The notes under the pieces are model-generated. The model saw only the letters and a program-made list of their open reading frames with translations, was not told the DNA's origin and made no database searches. The translations under genes and the position numbers were made by a program. From positions 3,450,270 through 3,514,269 of the forward strand of contig OZ020265.1 in NCBI GenBank assembly GCA_963971285.1: a stretch of 64,000 nucleotides of DNA, in the 5' to 3' direction. Source of the DNA: Astropecten irregularis (lineage: Eukaryota > Echinodermata > Asteroidea > Paxillosida > Astropectinidae). Positions 12,301-20,729 of the stretch are shown in pieces. How positions within the stretch are numbered: position 1 is the first letter of the stretch; each line of letters begins with the position of its first letter.

Positions 12301-15300
12301 TCTCTACACTGGTAACCAGATTAATGTCATAGAAAGGTGAACTTAAGAAAAATGGACTGGATCCTGATTTAAACCAATGACAAATGCTCCAGTCAATTTT
12401 TCTTTGTTCAATTTTCAATGACTTTAAATTCAGTCATTTTCCCCCGTGGTTGTTTGATGATTACGGTATATTGATTAAAAAGCCACATCCTCTTTGAGTG
12501 AAACCCCCATGTACTGTTTCTCAGGTTGCAGCATTGCTGTGCGTATCTGAAATGATCCTTGTGATATAGCGGTATGTGAGTGGTTTCATGGGATTCTAAC
12601 TGCCAAACGAACAAAGATAATTGACTATTTATTTGGGATACCCCAAATGTAGGGCTGGATAGCCCAGTTGGTTGAGCGTGTGCATGGTATTCCTGTGGTC
12701 ACCTGTGCTCTAGTAAATTTTTCTTTGTTCCCTTTTCAATGACATAAATTAATCCATGCTTGGAGTTAGGAGGTCCTGACGCATTTCTTGAAGGCTAAAA
12801 AGATAAAGATTCTGCTCGGATCAAAACGCATCAGGCCCTCCTAACTCCAAGCACATAATTCAGGTCATTATTTTGGCTGAGGAGCATTTGGCAGTAGTTA
12901 ATTACTTTTATAAATTAATCCAATCAATTTCCCTTGTGGTTATTTAATGATGAGATTGATTACTGGTAGATTGATGAATCAGTTAGTTGAGCCTGTCAAG
13001 CATTGAAGGTATTAATGAGTGGTCTTGTGTTGCTGATTGTTCTTTGTATGTAGAGAGTGCCCCACCCCGTCCACCTCTACCCCAGGGTGAGGTACCTCCA
13101 CCCAGACCACCACCACCAGAAGAAGAAACTGAAGCACATTTCCCTGAAGCACCTCCTAGTAATCAGCCCATCATGGTATGTAATATCTCATCATTCTATT
13201 GTGCCAGGGCAGCCTGGACCCAATTTTATGGAATCCGTTACAGCCTGTTTTTGTGCTTACAGGCACTGCTATGCGTGAATTCTATTTCATGGAATCTCTA
13301 AGCAATTTTCCGTATGGGAAGAATTTCTTAGACAACTGTGATTATTTTCTGCTAATGCACTGTCATATACATTCTGAAGCAAGTCCTTGTTTAGCCTAGC
13401 CAGAAAGAAAACTCTCCCATGAAATACGCTAACTGTAAGCAAAAAAGTCTACTTTCGTATACGTAATCTTTGCTTACGGTAACGGATTCCATGAAATTGG
13501 GCCCTGCTCTTGCTTAGTTGTATGATAAATACCGGCCTTTTTGGAGTTCTGTAGGTTTTGGCACTCAGTTGTTGACCAGTCTTTTACCTTTTGGTTTAGA
13601 ATGTTTAATGATTTACCAGACAGGTCTAGCTGTGACTTGCAATGACTGTGACTTGTAGTATACATTTATGGCTGAATGTTGCAACATGCAACGTGTACAT
13701 GGAGAGGGCCTTCTTGACACTATCCATTAATGTTATTAGTGTTGTAACTGATATCACGCTATCAGTGTGTTAGTGGTCTTTTGCAGGTTTCACTGCATCG
13801 GTGTAGATGACATGTCAAGTAACCATTATTCATGCAGTTGGTCAATAAACAGTGCAAGCCTTTCTTTGATTGTCTGCATATGTGTATCCTGCCTTCCACG
13901 GGTAAAATTTGCCCAAATTCCTCTTGGTGCATTTTTGTTCACTGCTTTAAATTTTTTCTTGTAACAGAAAGCTGCTTATGATTTGCATTTGGAAACCCAA
14001 AAATGGTCGAGTCAGGGTAATGAGCTGGTAGCTGCTGCTAAGAAGATGGCTATACTCATGGCACAGATGAGCAAACACGTCAGGTAAGAGCAACACTCAA
14101 TGCACTATCCTCATGAGTTATATCAGCACTCAAAGTGTACATTGTGTTTTGTGTTATTTGAGATTCAAGATGGCTTCATGTACTTGCTTATGTGTAAGAA
14201 AAAGACCATGCAGTTAATAATAATTCTGAATTCATACCAAGCTCACATCTGTCCAAAAGACACTCTTGCCACACATATTATTATCCCTAGTCATCGAGCC
14301 ATAATTTACTTTCCTAAATTCATCTTAAGTCCCTTGAAGTAGCCAGCCCAGGCTACAAAGGCTAATCAAACCACAAAGCCATCTCTACCCTCCAAGGTAC
14401 CCATTTACATCTGGGTGAAGAGGAGCAATATGTGACAAAGCATCTTGCCCAAGGACGCAAGCACCACTAACCCATGGCTGGATTCAAACCCACAATCTGT
14501 AGATTGACCACAAGACCTTGAGTATGGAACGCCAGACCACTAGGCCACAGCACCCCACATGATGATAGAAAAAAGCATCTGATGACATGGCATTTTATGT
14601 AGAATGCTATAGTCCATATAATAAGTTGTACTGATACATGATATATGTTTGTCTTTATAGGGGTGAGGGAGGCAGTAAGAAGGATTTCATCATGTGTGCT
14701 CGTATGATTGCCCAGCAATCTAAAGAAGTCACTAGATTAGCTCATATAATAGCTGATCAGTGCACTGACAAACGCATCCGATTGGTAAGTATAAACTATA
14801 CTTGTCATCTTATACAGTTATTACATTACTTTCCGTACTTACAGGTTGATTTCCCATATGCATATACAAGCAATTCCTCTGACAGTCACAAATCACATTG
14901 TGTTTGTAGCACATCCTCCCTGCATGTCCAAGACTTCCGTTGGTAACGTGTCCATTGCTTCAAGAAAGCTTCACAAAATGTAAATCCATATTTATTGGCT
15001 TTCAAGAATGTTGCCTGGCCTATATTGGACCTGATTTTCACAGTGTTCCGTAAAGGCATAATACATGATTGGTAAAGGTCACAGAACAGCACTCACACTT
15101 TGTCTAATCCAACATGTACATGGAATAATAAGCCTGTAAAAATTTGAGCTCAGTCGAACATCTGAGCCACGAGAAAATAACGAAAACCAGACTCTTATAA
15201 AACAAAAAGACTGGTTTTGAACTTACCCCAAGATCAAAACTGTCGGTCTTTGTTTTACTAATTTCTGGATCAGTACACCATTTCAGGTGGAAATATTCTA

Positions 15301-17477
15301 AGCATGTTTCTACTCTGAAATGGATATATTTAATGTACCATTGATTCTTCCTGATTTTGCGGGGATGATGTATTGAATTACACATTTGATGGTTTGACCA
15401 TAGAGCTTGACACCTTGATGACAGGGTGGTAGCATAGATCCTTTGTCTACATTCCTTTATGGATCTTAATCAATTGGTCTCTCCATGAATATCTCTGGGC
15501 TTACCAGGATATGCGAAGGTTAATACAGCAACCCGGCATCATGGAAGATGACCATACCACGTTGTAACACCAGTTCTCATCTGATCACTGAAGTTAAGCA
15601 ATGTTGGGCTCTGTCAGTACTTGAATGGCAGACCTTCTGGGAATTAATACAGAGTTTTGTAGGCTTTTTGTCACAATCATGTCAATGTTGACGAGAACGT
15701 CTTATTTGAATACTGTCCACATTGAAAATACCAGCTTTCATCTGATCACTGAAGCAAGCAACATAAGGGCTGGATAGTTTAGTTGATAGAAGGTCATTAT
15801 CATTTTCCACAGGTCACAGTATGGAATCTCATAATTTTACCTTCACCTTCAAGTGACTAAGTCAACCTTGTCAGGTTCCACATAGTTTATTTGATGATTT
15901 TGATTGTATTGTTTGCATTGCAGAACATGAAGCAAGTTATTGAGAGGATTCCAACATTTAGCACTCAACTGAAGATCTTAACTACAGTCAAAGCCACTAT
16001 GCTGGGAGCACAAGGTCAGATGTGTGATCATACTGCACTATATACCAGTAGGATGGGAGTAGACTGGCAGTTGCCAGATACTTCAAGCTTTCTGTGATTT
16101 GACCATTGCTATACAAAAAAACCCAGAGATTTATCAATGTTTAATCATACTTAAATGTCACTTATGAATATTAAATGGCACATATCTGAAAAGTTTAGTT
16201 CTTTAGTTTTCATGTGATACCATTCGTATGATACATACTTCACGCACGAGTGAGTAAAGACAATATGAAGCAAGGCTATCAAAAGGTCGTTTGCAGAATG
16301 CTAGTTGAATTTCAAAGGAATAATCACATTTCTAGAAGTTACATTTCATGCCCTATCAAATGATACTGACTGATCATGAGGCATCATTTGAAAGGGCAGG
16401 AAATGTACTTTCTACAATCATCATTGTGCAAACGACTTTTTGATAGCCTTGCTTCATATTGTCTTTATTTGTTCATGCGTGATGTATGGTATCAAATGAA
16501 AGCTGAGGAACTAAGCTTTTGAGATTTGTGTCATTTATTATTCAAAAGTGATATTAAATTGTGATAAAACATTGTTAAATTCTCGGTTTTGTTTTTTTCT
16601 GGGACACCCTGTATATGTACAAGGTGGCCTTGTTGAGATGATAGTTTATGTGGTTAGTCATCACCACTGACTGGCTGGATCAAACAGCGTGGTTTCAGGA
16701 AGCATGTTGCATACACTCTACTTATTGGTTGAATTGTAAATTAATTCATATATAAATTAAATATTTAGTTAATGGACCGTTCCGGCTTTGCTTTAAGCCC
16801 CGCCCATGTGTGTGTTTTACATACCGCATGTGACCGAGTTTGACCGAGGCTTTCATGGTCACCTGATTAAAAGGCGTCCTACAATTGGTCAATGCACACA
16901 GTTTGATTGACAGGCCGGAAGGGTCCATTGAATTAGTTTCCGAGTGATCCCCCATGCACTGTTCTCAGGTTGCAGCATTGCTGCGCATATCAATGAAATG
17001 ATCCTTGGGGTATGGCTGTGTGTGTGTGGTTTCATAGCTTCTGACTCCCAAACAAACAAAGATATTTAACTATTGGTGTCACCACCAACATAGGGCTGGA
17101 TAGCTCAGTTGGTAGAGCGGCTGTACGGTATTCAGGAGGTCGCCAGTTTGAATCCCGTTCCAGTCAATTTTTTTGTGTTCACTTTTCAATGACTTTTAAT
17201 TCAGTCAGTTTCCCTTGTGGTTATTTGATGATTGAATTAGTTTCCATTGGTTTGATTTTGATGCTATGTGATTTGTTTTGATTTGATGTTGATTTTGATT
17301 GTGATTACAGACGCTGAGAAGGATGAGGAAGCTACTGAGATGTTGATTGGTAATGCTCAGAATCTGATGCAAGCTGTCAAGGAGACGGTTCGTGCATCTG
17401 AAGCTGCTTCAATCAAGATACGTACAGATTCTGGACTGAAATTACGCTGGGTGCGACGTAATCCATATGCCTACTAA
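308..17477 (+). CDS. VCL: Vinculin gene, 3' part (multi-exon; linker and tail)
   Basis: This is the 3' portion of a vinculin gene, the cytoskeletal adaptor that links talin/catenin adhesion complexes to F-actin. Its exons are listed separately. Minimal chain: 308-399, 12206-12287, 13054-13175, 13968-14083, 14661-14784, 15924-16014, 17311-17477. Every junction keeps phase. The tail motifs [51 protein letters not shown] and LRWVRR are hallmark vinculin tail sequence, and [14 protein letters not shown] is the hallmark of its linker. Six additional phase 0-0 exons between 2805 and 10461 can be spliced in. There is no metavinculin-type insert in the usual place before the tail. Most of the head is upstream of the window. 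The protein ends in YAY rather than the vertebrate WYQ. Identification is from remembered family sequence and is very secure. Confidence 0.96.
441..678. mobile_element. MITE with CAGTGGCGCACCCAGG ends
   Basis: The terminal inverted repeats are CAGTGGCGCACCCAGG at the left and its near complement CCTGGGTGTGCCGGTG at the right. The interior is dominated by poly-C, poly-A and GGA-rich homopolymer tracts. The open frames across it are low-complexity artefacts. Confidence 0.7.
725..1293. mobile_element. Pogo/mariner-like MITE (CAGTGGAACGCC ends) with nested insertion
   Basis: The ends CAGTGGAACGCCGCTATAAC and ...ATAATGGCTCTCCACTG are flanked by TA on both sides, as for Tc1/mariner/pogo elements. 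Related full-length copies are at 18868-19051, 37858-38038 and 62156-62323 (about 170-185 bp). This copy is longer because another element is inserted at 771-1177. Confidence 0.75.
771..1177. mobile_element. Nested MITE (GAGAGGTTTCGCATGCGAAC ends) inside the pogo-like MITE
   Basis: The left end is GAGAGGTTTCGCATGCGAAC and the right end is its inverted counterpart ...GTTCTCATGCAAAACCTCTC. It is flanked by TA at 769-770 and 1178-1179. Length 407 bp. It has no coding capacity. The insertion post-dates its host MITE. Confidence 0.75.
1707..1848. mobile_element. Short palindromic MITE (ATGGGAGACTTTGGAGAACC ends)
   Basis: Inverted ends of about 35 bp (ATGGGAGACTTTTGAGAACC... and ...GGTTCTCCAAAGTCTCCCAT) flank a GC-rich CpG-containing core. 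A second copy is at 20730-20849. Confidence 0.75.
1866..2099. mobile_element. MITE with TGGGCCCTTTGCCAAACCTC ends
   Basis: Left end GGGCCCTTTGCCAAACCTCA, right end ...CCGAGATTTGGAAAAGGACC. A shorter relative with the same inverted ends lies at 52232-52360 in an intron of the minus-strand gene. Confidence 0.65.
2805..2936 (+). CDS. VCL: Vinculin linker cassette exon 1 (44 codons, phase 0-0)
   Basis: Acceptor ctttgcag, donor AATCAG|gtggaa, 132 bp. It encodes [12 protein letters not shown]..., then a tyrosine/proline-rich tract with PPPPVPPPP, ending AKPANQ. The first residues resemble the start of the exon at 12206 ([12 protein letters not shown]....PP), suggesting an exon duplication. The poly-proline run is a candidate EVH1/SH3 ligand like those in the normal vinculin linker (VASP, vinexin and ponsin sites). 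The donor is weaker than its neighbours. Confidence 0.75.
3231..3380. mobile_element. MITE family 'GGTYGATTTCACCAAACTC'
   Basis: Left end GGGTTGATTTCACCAAACTC, right end ...GGGCTTCGTGAAATCAACCC. The interior has paired AGGACTTATGATGCATTGCAGTCCTA arms. Relatives are at 11227-11391, 56077-56337 (two units) and 60733-60874. Confidence 0.75.
4461..4942. mobile_element. MITE with CATAGAGTTAAATA ends
   Basis: The ends CATAGAGTTAAATATAAATC and ...TATTTAACTCTATG are inverted repeats. The interior is CpG-rich and includes a stretch (about 4715-4850) also present inverted at about 21715-21840. A related element with the same ends is at 47536-47892. Confidence 0.65.
5221..5349. mobile_element. Short MITE (GGGTGCATTCGTTTAGCTCC ends)
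   Basis: The left end GGGTGCATTCGTTTAGCTCC is mirrored by GGAGTTTAACGAATGCACCC at the right. The interior pairs CAGGTCGACACCAGTCA-like and TGACCTGGTGG-like arms. Confidence 0.7.
5893..6099 (+). CDS. VCL: Vinculin linker cassette exon 2 (69 codons, phase 0-0)
   Basis: Acceptor cattctatgtag, donor GCGCAG|gttttt, 207 bp, open in phase with the other linker exons. The product is rich in Ser, Pro, Gln and Tyr (starts [14 protein letters not shown], ends PTRQQAQ), has no recognised domain and is likely disordered. Phase 0-0 on both sides means it can be skipped or included freely. The evidence is splice sites, phase and compositional fit. No vertebrate counterpart is known to me. Confidence 0.7.
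6540..6830 (+). mobile_element. tRNA-derived SINE
   Basis: A B-box-like GGGTTCGATCCCGGTTT (6611-6627) is followed by a SINE body with 'TTGGTTCTCTCCTGTGCTGC' and 'GGGTTCTCTTGTTTTCCTCC', a form I associate with marine invertebrate tRNA-SINEs. The A-box half is degraded. It lies in a vinculin intron in sense orientation. Confidence 0.6.
7475..7640. repeat. Long imperfect palindrome (MITE-like)
   Basis: The arms AATAATGAATGTTTATGAGT...GGTGACAGATGGACTGTTCC and GGAACAGTCCATCTGTCACC...GAAACATTCATTATTT are inverted around a spacer at about 7543-7567. The stem is about 75 bp. Confidence 0.75.
8008..8088 (+). CDS. VCL: Vinculin linker cassette exon 3 (27 codons, phase 0-0)
   Basis: Acceptor atcttaccag, donor CTACAG|gtccta, 81 bp. 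It encodes [20 protein letters not shown]... ending PQALQ. The PPVPPPP core is a potential EVH1/SH3 ligand. It is symmetric and in phase with its neighbours. Confidence 0.75.
8988..9013 (+). repeat. (TTGAT)n microsatellite
   Basis: About five TTGAT repeats sit immediately upstream of the acceptor of linker exon 4. Confidence 0.9.
9030..9092 (+). CDS. VCL: Vinculin linker cassette exon 4 (21 codons, phase 0-0)
   Basis: Acceptor tttcctgaatgtag, donor TACCAG|gtaatt, 63 bp. It encodes [20 protein letters not shown] plus Q. This Ser/Pro/Tyr-rich micro-cassette is in phase. It lies just after a TTGAT-type microsatellite (8988-9013). Confidence 0.65.
9537..9587 (+). CDS. VCL: Vinculin linker cassette exon 5 (17 codons, phase 0-0)
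   Basis: Acceptor ttccttgtag, donor TATAAG|gttcta, 51 bp. It encodes [17 protein letters not shown]. The proline core PPRPPPPP is a strong candidate SH3/EVH1 ligand and resembles the PPRPPPP of the canonical linker exon at 13054. Confidence 0.75.
9692..10085. mobile_element. Possible MITE (GCTAGGTTCC ends)
   Basis: CTAGGTTCCTACTGTTATGC at the left and ...GGGAACCTGGC at the right are inverted, with several GATCATAG-type internal inverted motifs. It lies in an intron between linker exons 5 and 6. Confidence 0.45.
10315..10461 (+). CDS. VCL: Vinculin linker cassette exon 6 (49 codons, phase 0-0)
   Basis: Acceptor ttgttgattcag, donor CCTGAG|gtgtct, 147 bp. It encodes [20 protein letters not shown]..., Ser/Thr/Gln-rich, ending HQDWQNPE. 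It is low in hydrophobics and probably disordered. It is in phase with exons on either side. Confidence 0.7.
10462..12205 (+). other. Vinculin intron
   Basis: It contains the MITE at 11227-11391. A segment at 11515-11640 resembles one at 13782-13880 (shared 'tttgcaggttttcatc' and 'caatgcaagc' blocks), probably an interspersed repeat. No further in-phase exon was recognised. Confidence 0.5.
11227..11391. mobile_element. MITE family 'GGGGTCGATTTCACCAAACTC', second copy
   Basis: Left end GGGGTCGATTTCACCAAACT, right end ...GGGCTTTGTGAAATCGACCT. Same family as 3231-3380. Confidence 0.75.
12206..12287 (+). CDS. VCL: Vinculin exon: last D4 helix and start of linker
   Basis: Acceptor tgctcctag, donor GTAG|gtgagt, phase 0 to 1. 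It encodes [18 protein letters not shown] then IDAMSTLSV. The LLDS...VR.AF pattern corresponds to the FLDSGYRI...VREAF helix that precedes the proline-rich linker in vertebrate vinculin. It is the only exon that converts phase 0 to the phase 1 needed by 13054, so it should be constitutive. Confidence 0.9.
12508..12750 (+). mobile_element. tRNA-derived SINE (GGGCTGGATAGCTCAGTTGG family), degraded
   Basis: The tRNA-like segment GGGCTGGATAGCCCAGTTGG begins near 12653. The 150 bp before it match the sequence before the better copy at 17095 ('caggttgcagcattgctg', 'ggtttcat', 'aacaaagat'). The trailing 'ttcaatgacat' is shared too. Confidence 0.65.
12750..12873. mobile_element. MITE (TGCTTGGAGTTAGGAGG ends)
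   Basis: Left end ATGCTTGGAGTTAGGAGGTC, right end ...GGCCCTCCTAACTCCAAGCA. Related pieces are at 6480-6550, 44728-44834 and 49127-49208. Confidence 0.7.
13054..13175 (+). CDS. VCL: Vinculin canonical proline-rich linker exon
   Basis: Acceptor tttgtatgtag, donor ATCATG|gtatgt, phase 1 to 0. It encodes [20 protein letters not shown] followed by [21 protein letters not shown]. This closely matches the conserved vertebrate linker ([22 protein letters not shown]), which binds VASP, ponsin/vinexin and Arp2/3. It includes the acidic stretch leading into the tail. Confidence 0.95.
13213..13508. mobile_element. MITE (CCCAATTTYATGGAATCCGTTA ends)
   Basis: Left end GGACCCAATTTTATGGAATC, right end ...GGATTCCATGAAATTGGGCC. 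It starts about 40 bp after the donor of the linker exon at 13054-13175. Confidence 0.75.
13968..14083 (+). CDS. VCL: Vinculin tail exon 1
   Basis: Acceptor cttgtaacag, donor GTCAG|gtaaga, phase 0 to 2. It encodes [20 protein letters not shown] then [19 protein letters not shown]. This is helix 1 and the start of helix 2 of the five-helix vinculin tail (compare W-S-S-K-G-N and AAAKRMALLMAEMS in vertebrates). The tail binds F-actin and acidic phospholipids and is masked by the head in the inactive state. Confidence 0.95.
14338..14558 (-). mobile_element. tRNA-derived SINE, minus strand
   Basis: Read on the minus strand it begins GGGGTGCTGTGGCCTAGTGG (A-box-like), has TGGGTTTGAATCCAGCC (B-box-like), and continues with 'GTCCTTGGGCAAGATGCTTT' and 'CACCCAGATGTAAATGGGTA'. 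I recognise this body from deuterostome tRNA-SINEs. It lies in an intron of vinculin. Confidence 0.75.
14661..14784 (+). CDS. VCL: Vinculin tail exon 2
   Basis: Acceptor gtctttatag, donor CGATTG|gtaagt, phase 2 to 0. It encodes [33 protein letters not shown] and CTDKRIRL. The CTDKRIR motif is invariant in vinculin tails and contributes to the basic, phospholipid- and actin-interacting surface. Confidence 0.95.
15054..15330. repeat. Interspersed repeat family R1 copy
   Basis: Shares 'ggcataatacatgattggta', 'cacactttgtctaa', 'actaatttctggat' and 'ccatttcaggtggaaatatt' with other R1 copies. The right end is degraded. Confidence 0.6.
15551..15669 (+). pseudogene. 5S rRNA-like pseudogene or 5S-derived SINE head
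   Basis: Starts CCATACCACGTTGTAACACC, continues TCATCTGATCACTGAAGTTAAGCA, then GGGCTCTGTCAGTACTTGAATGG and TTCTGGGAATTAAT, and ends GTAGGCTTTTT. This follows 5S rRNA from about position 8 to the 3' end, including the internal-control-region segments AAGTTAAGCA and GTACTTGGATGG-like. Several substitutions and its place inside a protein-gene intron argue for a pseudogene or a 5S-derived (SINE3-type) retroelement. A second fragment with 'TCATCTGATCACTGAAG' is at 15729-15765. Confidence 0.75.
15766..15910 (+). mobile_element. Degraded tRNA-SINE fragment
   Basis: Begins AGGGCTGGATAGTTTAGTTG, like the SINE at 17095, and ends with the same 'TTATTTGATGATTTTGATTG' tail. It directly follows the second 5S-like fragment. 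Confidence 0.5.
15924..16014 (+). CDS. VCL: Vinculin tail exon 3
   Basis: Acceptor tttgcattgcag, donor CACAAG|gtcaga, phase 0 to 1. It encodes [20 protein letters not shown] and [10 protein letters not shown], helix 4 of the tail, which carries the main actin-binding surface. It is nearly identical to the vertebrate [22 protein letters not shown]. Confidence 0.95.
16115..16612. mobile_element. Long-TIR MITE, about 500 bp palindrome
   Basis: The arms contain GACAATATGAAGCAAGGCTA...TCGTTTGCA and TGCAAACGACTTTTTGATAG...CATATTGTC, continuing outward to AAACCCAGAGATTTA / AAATTCTCGGTTTTG. The right terminus GGGACACCCTGTAT is mariner-like. It is an imperfect palindrome over most of its length. Confidence 0.75.
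16960..17235 (+). mobile_element. tRNA-derived SINE, best-preserved copy
   Basis: A 73-nt tRNA-like domain starts at 17095: A-box-like TAGCTCAGTTGG, B-box-like GTTTGAATCCC, with an acceptor-like pairing GGCTGGA/TCCAGTC. It is preceded by about 140 bp and followed by a 'TTCACTTTTCAATGACTTTT' tail, both shared with copies at 12508, 43730 and 43921. The tail ends about 75 bp before the terminal vinculin exon. Confidence 0.7.
17311..17477 (+). CDS. VCL: Vinculin terminal coding exon
   Basis: Acceptor tgtgattacag, phase 1, stop TAA at 17475-17477. It encodes [20 protein letters not shown]..., [12 protein letters not shown] and [11 protein letters not shown]. This is helix 5 and the C-terminal arm that inserts into membranes. 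The vertebrate arm ends KTPWYQ. Here it ends NPYAY, with two terminal tyrosines in the region where vertebrates have a single Src-phosphorylated tyrosine. Confidence 0.96.
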
Positions 17478-18867
17478 ATATATCATGTACATCTATGTCT
17501 TCCAATCCTAGTCCCATCTTCCACCTCACCAACCATTATCTTTGTATCTTCCTGTTCAAGTCATTTGTACTTAAAGGTAACTTCATACTTTTTTGTCATT
17601 GAAATTTAGATTCATGAGCAAAAATATCATGAAAGATACAGTAACGGTCATCTGTGGAATTTTCTGTCCCATATAGTGCTTACTTTTTGTGAAAACAGTG
17701 GAAAATGCCGACTGTATTTTCATCATCATCGAATCTCTTCATGTTGAGCTAGAGGATCAAGCACTTTGGTTGTGATTTTAATAGTGGGCCCTTGTTCACT
17801 TCGGCCATCAACTGCAGGCTGGTTGGTATTCTAAATTGGTTTCAGCTAGTGGCCGACTGTAATTCAACACGTGAGGTCAAATTGGCCAAACCGCAAACAT
17901 TTTCAAAAGTTGCCTGCAGACAACATTTGGAAATTCAACTTATTGGTCCGATTTCTATTGACTTTGAATTGACAGAAACTTTTTTTGGAAAAATGCTTAA
18001 ATTGCATGATGATTAGTGGTATTGTAATCTTTTTATCAATTAGGCTTTTAGATAAAATTAATATATTTTTTTCAGGTGCATCACCAAAGCATGATGCTAC
18101 CTTGAAGTCAGATAATCTTGTAAGATGTTGAGAAACTTGACATGATTTCTATCTTTTGTATCTACTTGTTACCTTTTGGTATCTTTTGGTGAGTAAGCTC
18201 TTGTGGGTAGTATAATTGTGAAAGTAACCTTATATTTAGTTTTAATTATTAACTTGCCTCATTAACTACTTTCATTGACACATCTCTTGACTGACTTTGC
18301 TTATAGCCCTGCTATCTCAGTAGGAATTGATATTTGGTATCAATGTGTGTCTCATAAAATAGAATACAATTAGGCCAGTAACTTTGCCACCTTAATACCT
18401 GAGGTGTTGTATAGATTCTTTGTTTATACCATTTTCATTAACCCTAACCCACCTCAATACCACAATTATAATACCGCTCTTGGTTTTTTCATGTGATAGG
18501 TGTGGTATCCTGCATACCACAATACATTACAGTGTGGATTTTGTGGTAATGCATGGTTTATGACCCAGTTCCTTTGTGGAGAATGTGGTAATGTGTGGTA
18601 AACAGCTTCTGTCTTTTTAATGGTGTAGAGTAGTCTGACATGAACAACGATAACAGAAAACTACATGAAGAAATGAATTGAAAATGAATCTTGGCTGATA
18701 TCATGACACTGCAGATTACTGGCCATAACCGGGTCACACTGGCTCCTACATACATCCTAACATGCCTCCTCCTGCCAGTTTATATGAAATTTGATTTTCA
18801 CTTTGAATTCTTGATCAATTCTGCCTAATAGGTGCTTATTGCCTCATTGTGTATCATGGAGTCAATT

Positions 18868-19051
18868 CAGTGAAAGGCCACTATAACCAACATGCTGGGA
18901 TGCACAGATATTGTCTGTTATAGTGATCATTTGTTATAGTGAACAATGTTCAGCATGCATATGCATTGCACACAAACATTGGGAGCCATGTTAATGTTCG
19001 GTGTAGCCAAATGTTCAGTATAGTGGTATTTGTTATAGTGGCTTTCCATTG
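18868..19051. mobile_element. Pogo-like MITE copy
   Basis: CAGTGAAAGGCCACTATAAC at the left, ...TTATAGTGGCTTTCCATTG at the right. The right end is followed by TA. The interior 'GAACAATGTTCAGCATGC' is shared with 37858-38038 and 62156-62323. Confidence 0.75.
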
Positions 19052-19944
19052 TACTCTATTATGTCATGTATTAACAGATAGCTTATATGCACTGACTGCC
19101 AACCATAGTATCACCTTAACATCAGCCAGATCAATCAAATACAGGTATTAATGAGTGTAATATGATGTGTCAATGTCATCAAATGATATGAAGACTGATA
19201 TAGAAGGATTCCTTCTTCGAATTTGGTTAACTGATTATGCAAAATGATTTATAATAATTAGTAATTATTTTTATATTAGTATTATTTATAGCAGCCTAGT
19301 TTGTCCATAATTGTCTGCATGCGTAGGAGGAGTGACATGCACATTATGCTTTTCTGTTTCATCATTTTCAAATTAAATGTCAATTTTCAGGACATTATAA
19401 ATATAGACATAGAGATTTATTGATTTATAATACTTACTAGTAAGTAACATTATATTGTGAGATGTCTTCTTTTAAGTACTCAAGTCTACTGGTTTACTGT
19501 GATATTCTTGCTGTATCAATCCAGTATCAACCGGATTTGTGTACCTTTAGTTTCAGTTTGCATTAATCCACATTAATGGCGTATTGTTGTAGTAATTAAA
19601 ATTCATATATGCAAATTTCTTTGATTAAGTATATATAACAAATGTTTTAAAGATTTTATTAGAATTTTATTAACATGCAAAATTATTTGATAAATTGCAA
19701 AGGGAAATTAATTTTCTGAATGTGATTTTATTTTTGAAAGGCTTAAGTTAGGTTTGATATACAGTACGTGTACTTACATTGGATCTTGCTATGGGTCTCA
19801 TTTTTCATATATTGTTGGTGTGCCACAGGCATTGCATTGTGTGCACAGAGGAAAAAAATAACAAAAACCATTCATAAGAATGATTAATTGCAGATTTGCA
19901 TTACCGACTACACACCGCCATATTGGATTCAACTTACTCTGCTG

Positions 19945-20090
19945 ACCTTAGCTAGCTTGGTGGTCTAGTGGACAGACTGCACTAGTAAGCAGGAGGTCGT
20001 GGGTTCGAACCCTACCTGAGCGAGCATATTATTTGTTCACGTGCACTCAAAAGCACTGAGTATGCAGTGCTCATCCACTTCAGTGAAGGG
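19945..20090 (+). mobile_element. tRNA-like element (SINE head or tRNA pseudogene)
   Basis: The tRNA-like segment at about 19950-20024 has A-box-like TGGTCTAGTGG and B-box-like GGGTTCGAACCC, and acceptor-type pairing GCTAGCT/AGCGAGC with one mismatch. The anticodon loop looks one base too long, so a functional tRNA is unlikely. SINE-type sequence follows. Confidence 0.55.
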
Positions 20091-20729
20091 CAGGTCTAAT
20101 TTGCATAACACCGATACTTGTGGTTTGAGCATGGTTGTAGTTTGCTAGGACGTGTTGCCAGTTGCCACATATTCAGATTCATATCAAATCTGAGTTAATT
20201 GCCACAAGACCGCACAGCCATACATGCTAGTATATTACTTTATAATTTAGTATTAAGGTGAATTTGTGTTGTGAAATGAGTGTTTAGGACTTCCTTGTAC
20301 ATGCCTGATAATATCAACTACTGCAAATACTAGACATATGATTCATGTTGGTCAAGGTAATCATTTTAATACTGCCATTTTAAAATCCTATAAACTCTCT
20401 TTCTTCAGTTTTATAGCTCCACTTTAGAGTAATTGATTTTCTTTCCTATGTTGTGGAATACGCTACTCTGCAGCTTTGCAATACAGAGAGAGGTTCATAG
20501 AGAGGTTAGGTTCTATGGTTTGGTTGAATGTGTACAGCTCATGTCTTGCCATTGCAGAGGGCACGGAGGGTGAGAGACTCAGTTGTCATAACCCCAGTCA
20601 CCCTCCTGAAGAGTGTTTGGAAAGACACAACTAGATCACAAATGAACTTGTTGAAACTTCATGCAACTTGCATGAAATGAGATAATTTGCCTGTCACATT
20701 TAATTGCAAATCTCTGCAGCTTAGAAATA

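Noticed and set aside
15551..15669. Functional 5S rRNA gene
   Set aside because: Too many substitutions, a partial second copy beside it, and an intronic position; called pseudogene or SINE instead.
18077..18125. Short exon-like block after 'tttttttcag' downstream of the vinculin stop
   Set aside because: It lies beyond the stop codon with no coding role visible. It might be a 3' UTR exon, but nothing supports it.
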